Origin: Vitellaria paradoxa | Lineage: Eukaryota; Streptophyta; Magnoliopsida; Ericales; Sapotaceae | Assembly (NCBI GenBank): GCA_019916065.1 | Contig: CM034240.1 | Coordinates: 19,391,894 to 19,455,893, forward strand | Direction of reading: 5' to 3' | Length of the DNA: 64,000 nt | Shown: in pieces, positions 58,359 to 64,000 of the stretch | Numbering within the stretch: the stretch's first letter is position 1 | Layout of the letters: every line of letters begins with the position of its first letter | Notes under the pieces: model-generated | Database searches by the model: none | Seen by the model: only the letters and a program-made list of their open reading frames with translations | Told to the model about the DNA's origin: nothing | Translations under genes and position numbers: made by a program

Positions 58359-60123
58359 CTAATTATTAAGCTGCCATGACTCATCTATGTTCCACAAGCC
58401 ATCTCCCAAATTATAATTACCAGTAATCCAATTGCTTTCATTCACAATATCGCACCCACTAATTGAATCTTCAAAGTCCCCTGGTGCCTCTACTATAGAT
58501 GCTGACGATGAGCTAAACATTTCCATATCATAGCCAACATTTTCAACATTGTAACAGCCCTTTAGAAATGTGCTATTGTAGTGATTAGTATTGTCAACCA
58601 TGGCTTGAAATGGACTTGTTGGGTATTCTGAAACTTGGGGATTAATATACGCAAAATTCATCGATACAGAAGAAGAAATACTAGGGTTGTTTGCAATTTC
58701 GTTCCCACGAACTTGTGGAGGTGGTAAAGGCGAATGGTGGTTGATCAGAGGCGGCTGAGAAGTAGTCAAATTTTGTGATAACGCGCCAACAGAAGGAGAT
58801 GATGATCCTTCTTGTATCTTTTGAAGCAGTCGGGGCATCCAAATGCCCTGAATCAGCTCTTGAAATGTTGCGCTGTTTGAATCGATGTTTAAACGGCGCG
58901 CTTGCTTTTGCACCCGAGTCCTCCAGTAATTCTTGATTTCATTATCTGTTCTGCCCGGTAAATGCTTTGCAATTTTTGACCACCTGTAAATTAGAAATTC
59001 TCAATCCTCCGTAATACTAGAGCAAAGTTACAAGACATTACTACTAAATCTATTTTGGCACACACATTTTGGCAAAGTGGTACATTTATAATCTAGTATA
59101 CTAAATTTCAAAATTCAAAAAAATTATTTTTATATTTTATTTTTATTAGAAAAAAAATTAAGAATATTGAGTTGATAAAAATGCGTGACAATAACTAATT
59201 AATTAAAACTTCTAAAAAAACTAGTATGAAAGATACATATTAAATAGAAATTGCATTTCTATTCATATTTATAACTTGTGACATTCCAAGGGTAATTGAT
59301 AATTGTCTCACCTGTTGCCCCACTTGCAATGGAGGTCGAGAATCAAGAGCTGTTCCTGTGGGGTAAGGTTTCCATGCTTCACATCCGGTTTAAGATAATT
59401 GAGCCACCTCAATCTACAACTCTTCCCCGTTCTCCTCAAACCTTAAATTCCAACCCAAAACACAAAAAACGTTAGACAAAAGTATACAAACATGGCGATA
59501 TAAAAATTTTGGCATCTACATGAACGTGATAAATTATTCAATTCAAAACTAATTGATAAAGAATGGAGAAACTCATTGAATTTAAAAACTTAATTTTATT
59601 GATATAAAAGTCAAATTGGGATATTAAATACGAGAAGTGTACAATTAAAAATTTCAAAAGAGAAAGGGAGGATGATTCCTCTCAAACTCTGTTATCATAC
59701 CATATTAAATTATTAATCACTATTTCACTTAAAAGGTAGGGAGAGAAACTAATTTATTATACATATAATTATGGGTTAATATTGTGAAGAAAGACTAATT
59801 TCATACAACATCACGAAAAGTATAACTCATGGCAAAAATAAATGGAGGAACAAAATTTATGTAATCGACCCTAAGACCTCAAGTAATTACTTTAAGATTA
59901 AGGATTTACAGAGTATGCTCTCGGGAACACAATAGCAAGCCCCGCACTAATGGTTGGCTCTTAATTACTTACCTGAACGCTTAGCCAGCAAATTCCAATG
60001 TCCTTCGCCATGGCTAGAAATGTAACGAATGAGAAGCGTGTCTTCTTCAAGAGTCCACGGCCCCCTTCTGAGCTCAGCTTCTTCATCACTTGAACTGCTC
60101 GTGCTCTTGCTCAAGCTTGACAT
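58359..60123 (-). CDS. R2R3-MYB transcription factor, subgroup 20-like, 301 aa
   Basis: DNA-binding regulator expected in the nucleus. Three exons on the minus strand: 59973-60123, 59312-59441 and 58359-58983, with GT-AG introns at the two standard R2R3-MYB positions (inside codons 51 and 94). The total of 906 nt encodes 301 aa and TAA. A serine-rich N-terminus ([17 protein letters not shown]) precedes R2, with tryptophans 23, 43 and 63 spaced by 19. R3 has the usual hydrophobic residue in place of the first tryptophan, then W95 and W114. The recognition helices read [16 protein letters not shown] and [20 protein letters not shown]. After R3, KQARRLN...[10 protein letters not shown] followed by WMPRLLQKI matches subgroup 20 (the MYB2, MYB62, MYB78, MYB108, MYB112 and MYB116 group, linked to stress, phosphate and senescence responses). 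The C-terminal half is rich in S, N and P, as in activation regions. The frame is intact. Subgroup assignment is by motif only. Confidence 0.94.
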
Positions 60124-60241
60124 GGCTACAAATTCTTAAAGTTGAAGAAGATCTAAAAGTATCATACAGCTTAATTTGGAGTTTAATTTGGAGAGTACTA
60201 AAGATAAAAAAAAGCCGTGAAGCAAAAGTAGCCAAGTCGGG

Positions 60242-60248
60242 ATTTATA
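60242..60248 (-). promoter_or_regulatory. TATA box of the MYB gene
   Basis: TATAAAT on the minus strand, about 120 bp upstream of the ATG. It predicts transcription starting near 60212 and a 5' leader of about 90 bp. The (AT)n run at 60390-60408 lies further upstream. Confidence 0.6.
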
Positions 60249-61278
60249 GCCTCTACTGCATACAAGAGGTTCAAAGCACCTCCTAAAGCATACAGCAAAT
60301 CACCATCCACCAACTTTTCAAAAGTAGCTGCTGGTGATCATGATACAACCTAGTTTAGCTTTCATTCACCTCCACACATACATACATATTATATATATAT
60401 ATATATATGCACGCGCGTGTCTGTCTCACTTAGAGAAGAAAATTGAAATTAATTAATTAATCAGGAATTTTCTAGATGGGTTGATGATTATTACCTGGTC
60501 TCTTAAACATCAACCGCTATAGAGATTACCAATGGTCACCCAAGAATTCAAGTAGGGTCTGCGAACGTGGCCAAACCTTGTTAGCTAATTATTTATTTAG
60601 TAGAAGAAAATGGCAAATTGTTTGCTGTCACCAAAATCAGCACTACATTTATTTATTTATTTTTCTATCAAGTGACGGGAACGATGTCACAAGCTATGAA
60701 AGCAAACACTTAAAAGGTAGTAATCTTGATCAGTCCCACTCGATTATAGCTAATAAATATGGTTTAAAAAAGCGGCGAAGATAAGTTTAACGGTAATTAA
60801 AAAAATAACGAGTGTACTATAAATGTAACGGATAAAAAAATGAAAAGTATAGTAGAAATGGAGAAACTTGAATAAAACTTTATGCGATGACGTTACGATA
60901 ATATTAATGGTTGATTTTTAAAACTAGATCAAAATAGATTAAATGGATATAGATATGAAAATTTTGAAAAAAAAAGTAAGTACAATAAGAAATTATAATT
61001 TTTATATATTCTTATTAGATATATATATATATATATATGAAGATATAACATTTTACAAGAAAATTAATTTAATATTTCAATACATAATTTTACAAAATTT
61101 ACATATAAAACATACTAAAATATGAAACAAAACATTTTATAATTTTATGGGAGGGTTCCCTCTACGCGAACTTACACTTAATTCTCCTAGTCTTATGTTT
61201 AGTTAAAGAACAGAATAACTAGATACACACGTTATTTCACATTCTTGACATTAGTATTTGGATGTATCAAAAAAGTAA
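60249..61278. other. MYB upstream region
   Basis: AT-rich, with (AT)n microsatellites at 60390-60408 and about 61018-61038. No further gene. Distal regulatory sites cannot be singled out from sequence alone. Confidence 0.5.
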
Positions 61279-61600
61279 GGGGTCATTTGGTTTATTTTTC
61301 TCTTTTTTATTTTCTATTTTTTGTTTTGAGCTCATTTTTCATTTTGTACTTTTAAAAATAAAGAAAACAGCTCAAAATTCATTTGGTTACTTGTGTTTTC
61401 AAAATTTATTTTCGAAAATTGAAAATGAGTTTGCACATGAAATGAAAAATGATAAAAAATTATTTTGAGAATTTTTAACAAAAAAATAAAGAAAATCCCA
61501 AAATAAGAAAAACAAAGTATTTTTTGCTTCTTTGTTTTAAATTTTTAACATATAAAACGAAAATACAAAATAAAAAATAAAAAAGTAAACTAAATGCGCC
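61279..61600. mobile_element. MITE-like element, copy 2
   Basis: 322 bp with inverted ends: GGGGTCATTTGGTTTATTTTT at the left; on the other strand GGCGCATTTAGTTTACTTTTT at the right. It is internally repetitive (TTTTATTTTCTATTTTTTG). A clear target duplication was not found. A diverged copy lies at 56319-56600. Confidence 0.65.
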
Positions 61601-64000
61601 GAAATATTTTTAAAAGTGAAACTCAACGTGGATGCGGAAACGAACAATTCCCTTTTCTGGGGGAACTCTTCTTTCTGCCTAGAAATATGTGTGTATATGA
61701 AACGTGCTTGACTGAAACTGAACCAGAGACACATAAAACGAAAACGTGGGTTGTGTTCGAGTTTGCTTAATATATAAGGCGGCATTTAAAGGGTGTTTCG
61801 CTTGGAATCTGAAAAGCAAGAATCCGTACTGTAATTGCTTGGTTGCCATCTAGATGTCCACTTTGTACAGCAAGAATGTGCATGGCTCCTGTTTCCTCAA
61901 GCCCCATTGGTGTGTGAGACCGACGCACAAAAGATTAGAAAAGTCCGCTAAGTGCAGCTAATTTTGACTCTTTTCATGACCACTGTTCCCTTCATTTATA
62001 TATATGTGTCGTGTGTCAATATTATTATATGAGATTGAGAGGAATCATCCAAGCTAGGGGCGGTGCCTTATAGAACTTTGTTTTTATTGATGTAACTCTT
62101 TTTACAACCTACGGCTGGTTTTAACATTTTTTTTTCCTAAATTAATCCAACCCAATAAATTAAATCAAAACTTAGTTTGTAAGTGAAATTTTTTTTTTAA
62201 CTTATATAATTAAAAATTTTGAGGAGTAACTTAACTCGTAAGATTTTGAATTTGTTTCACAATTATCACTGGTTCGAATCTCATCAGAATTATTAAAAAT
62301 TTATTTAATTGTTAACTTTATGATTTAAGTATTAATCAAAGTACAAACAAATAAAATCGGACACTTTGAGTTATTAGAAAAAAATTATATATATTATTGA
62401 AGGAAATGTGGCATTGTGATATATGTACAAGTCAAGTGGGGAATAACAATAGGTCTAGTATGGATTAATGCTAGCTAAATTTTAGAATTGGGTATGGGGC
62501 AAGATCCTGCCTTTCAAACCAAGTTAGGTGTTTCTAAAATTATTCTTACGCTCTCAATCTCAAATAAGCTAAAAATGAGGGTGTTGTTAAAACATCTAGG
62601 GCTGTTACCATACATCATGACACTTGGACAAGGAGATATATCCGAAAATATATATTTAATATAATTATTTTATTTTATAAAATAATATGATATTTATGAA
62701 TTATGAGTATAATATTTCGTTTATAAAATATAAATTTTATGAATATATAATTTTTTTGGTTAAAATTAAATTATTAAATAATATATTTGTATAATTATTC
62801 AATTATATATGAAATATGCATGTATTATACCTTTATCTAAAATTCTTGATACAAAGTGAAGTTTCTCACAAGATATATAGTATATTTAGTGTGTGTTTAA
62901 ATCTCCAAATTTTACTAAAAAAATTTAAATTTTATCAAGTTTTTACAACCTTTATTAATTTGGAGACTGAACTTTTAGCAAAAGTGACAAAAAAATGAGG
63001 CTTCAAACGCCCCTTAGATGGTTACAAGTAACATAAATAGTAATTGTACTTAGTTGGGAATAAGAAAAATTAATTTTTTAGTAGTTATTTTTTTTAATTT
63101 TTTATTAATCTAACATATTTGTCTTTGATGATTTAAAAAAAATTTAAAATAAAAAAGAATAATTTTAATCATTAAAATTAAATTAAAACTGAATAGCTAG
63201 TAGCTTATTATTCTCAAATAATACTTAAATATACTTTTGTTATTTGTACAAGAAGTTAGTTTATGGTAGTCAATTTATAGTTGATGCTGCCCGAAGCCAA
63301 AATTGGATTATAAATGATTGTCTAGCCATCCTATGGCTTCGTTCGGGAAAGAAAACTTCTAATTATTCAATTTTTTGATTTTTTTTGAAATCATTAAATG
63401 TATTCTTTTACATTTTAATTTTGTTATATTAGAAAGGACAAAAATATTAAATTAACAAAAAATTAAAAAACAAACTAATAAAAAAATTAATGTTTTTTCT
63501 TTCCAAAAGCAAAAAAAAAAAATTAATTTTTAGTAATTAACTATAAAAAAAGTTAATTTTTTTCTTTCCCACGGAGGCCTAAATCTGCTTGTTATATTTA
63601 CATTTAATTGAAGAATAAAATGGTGGGAGTTAAATAATATTATAAGTTTTTATGAGATTGGATATAATAAGAAATATTAACTTTTGCGTGGAGTTATTTT
63701 TTGTATTATAAAAAAGTAATTTGGCAGGAAATAATTTTATATATTTAAATTTGATGAAAATTAAATATGAAGATGGAAGATAAACAATATCGCATGGAAA
63801 TGATATATTTTGTATTCCTGTTACGAGTTGTACTCTCGAAATTTCAAATAATAATAATAATAATAATAATAATAAGATAACTGAATTCATAAGTCCCATG
63901 AAATACGGTAGTCCAATCTCACTTAGCTAATGCAACAACCGGAGGTGGGCGCAGGTGTAGCTTGGGTAGCCTAGTCTAAAATAATTTTCTTTAATTTAAA
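61601..64000. other. AT-rich intergenic DNA to the right edge
   Basis: No coding region supported. It contains a SINE-like stretch at about 62226-62290 (B-box-like GGTTCGAATCTC at 62272-62283) and an (AAT)n microsatellite at about 63848-63875. Two AT-rich low-complexity blocks lie at 62640-62820 and 63060-63200. Confidence 0.5.

Overview
The window looks like AT-rich nuclear DNA of a flowering plant, most likely a eudicot. The evidence is genes split by GT-AG introns, plant-specific families (R2R3-MYB, cysteine-rich receptor kinase, FAR1-type transposase) and dense LTR retrotransposons, LINEs, MITEs and SINEs. The species cannot be named from the sequence. No bacterial, viral or organellar gene cluster is present.

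Only two genes look intact, both on the minus strand. One is the cytosolic ribosomal protein eS7 gene (CDS 36683-40799, five coding exons, 191 aa, plus a 5'UTR exon near 42.0 kb). The other is an R2R3-MYB transcription factor resembling subgroup 20 (58359-60123, three exons, 301 aa).

Layout. 1-868: 5'-truncated LINE (-). 3903-16066: Ty3/gypsy element (-), with a Ty1/copia element (+, 5557-12213) nested in its integrase gene; both elements have matching LTRs and perfect 5-bp target duplications. 16151-16903: pseudogene of a GT31 beta-1,3-galactosyltransferase. 17484-27355: cysteine-rich receptor-like kinase pseudogene without its ectodomain. One of its introns holds a foldback MITE, and its last exon is split by a complete LINE (21321-27196) flanked by a 17-bp target duplication. 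27641-28141: MITE with an 8-bp target duplication. 28824-35810: Mutator-like element with ~0.4-kb terminal inverted repeats and a decayed FAR1/MULE/SWIM transposase. 36.7-42.2 kb: eS7 gene, whose largest intron holds two copies of a composite repeat containing a tRNA-type SINE; one copy also carries a MITE that the other lacks. 42.2-58.3 kb: gene-poor DNA with a 2.7-kb solo LTR (46564-49280), a probable second LTR (50822-51439) and a foldback element (57159-57660). 58.36-60.25 kb: MYB gene and promoter. The rest is AT-rich DNA with a MITE and microsatellites.

The genes do not form a pathway. The interest lies in the layered transposition history, which target duplications and an internal empty site let one order in time. 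I found no convincing undescribed functional system; the most notable units are the FAR1-type MULE with long TIRs, the LINE-split kinase and the repeat structure inside the eS7 intron.
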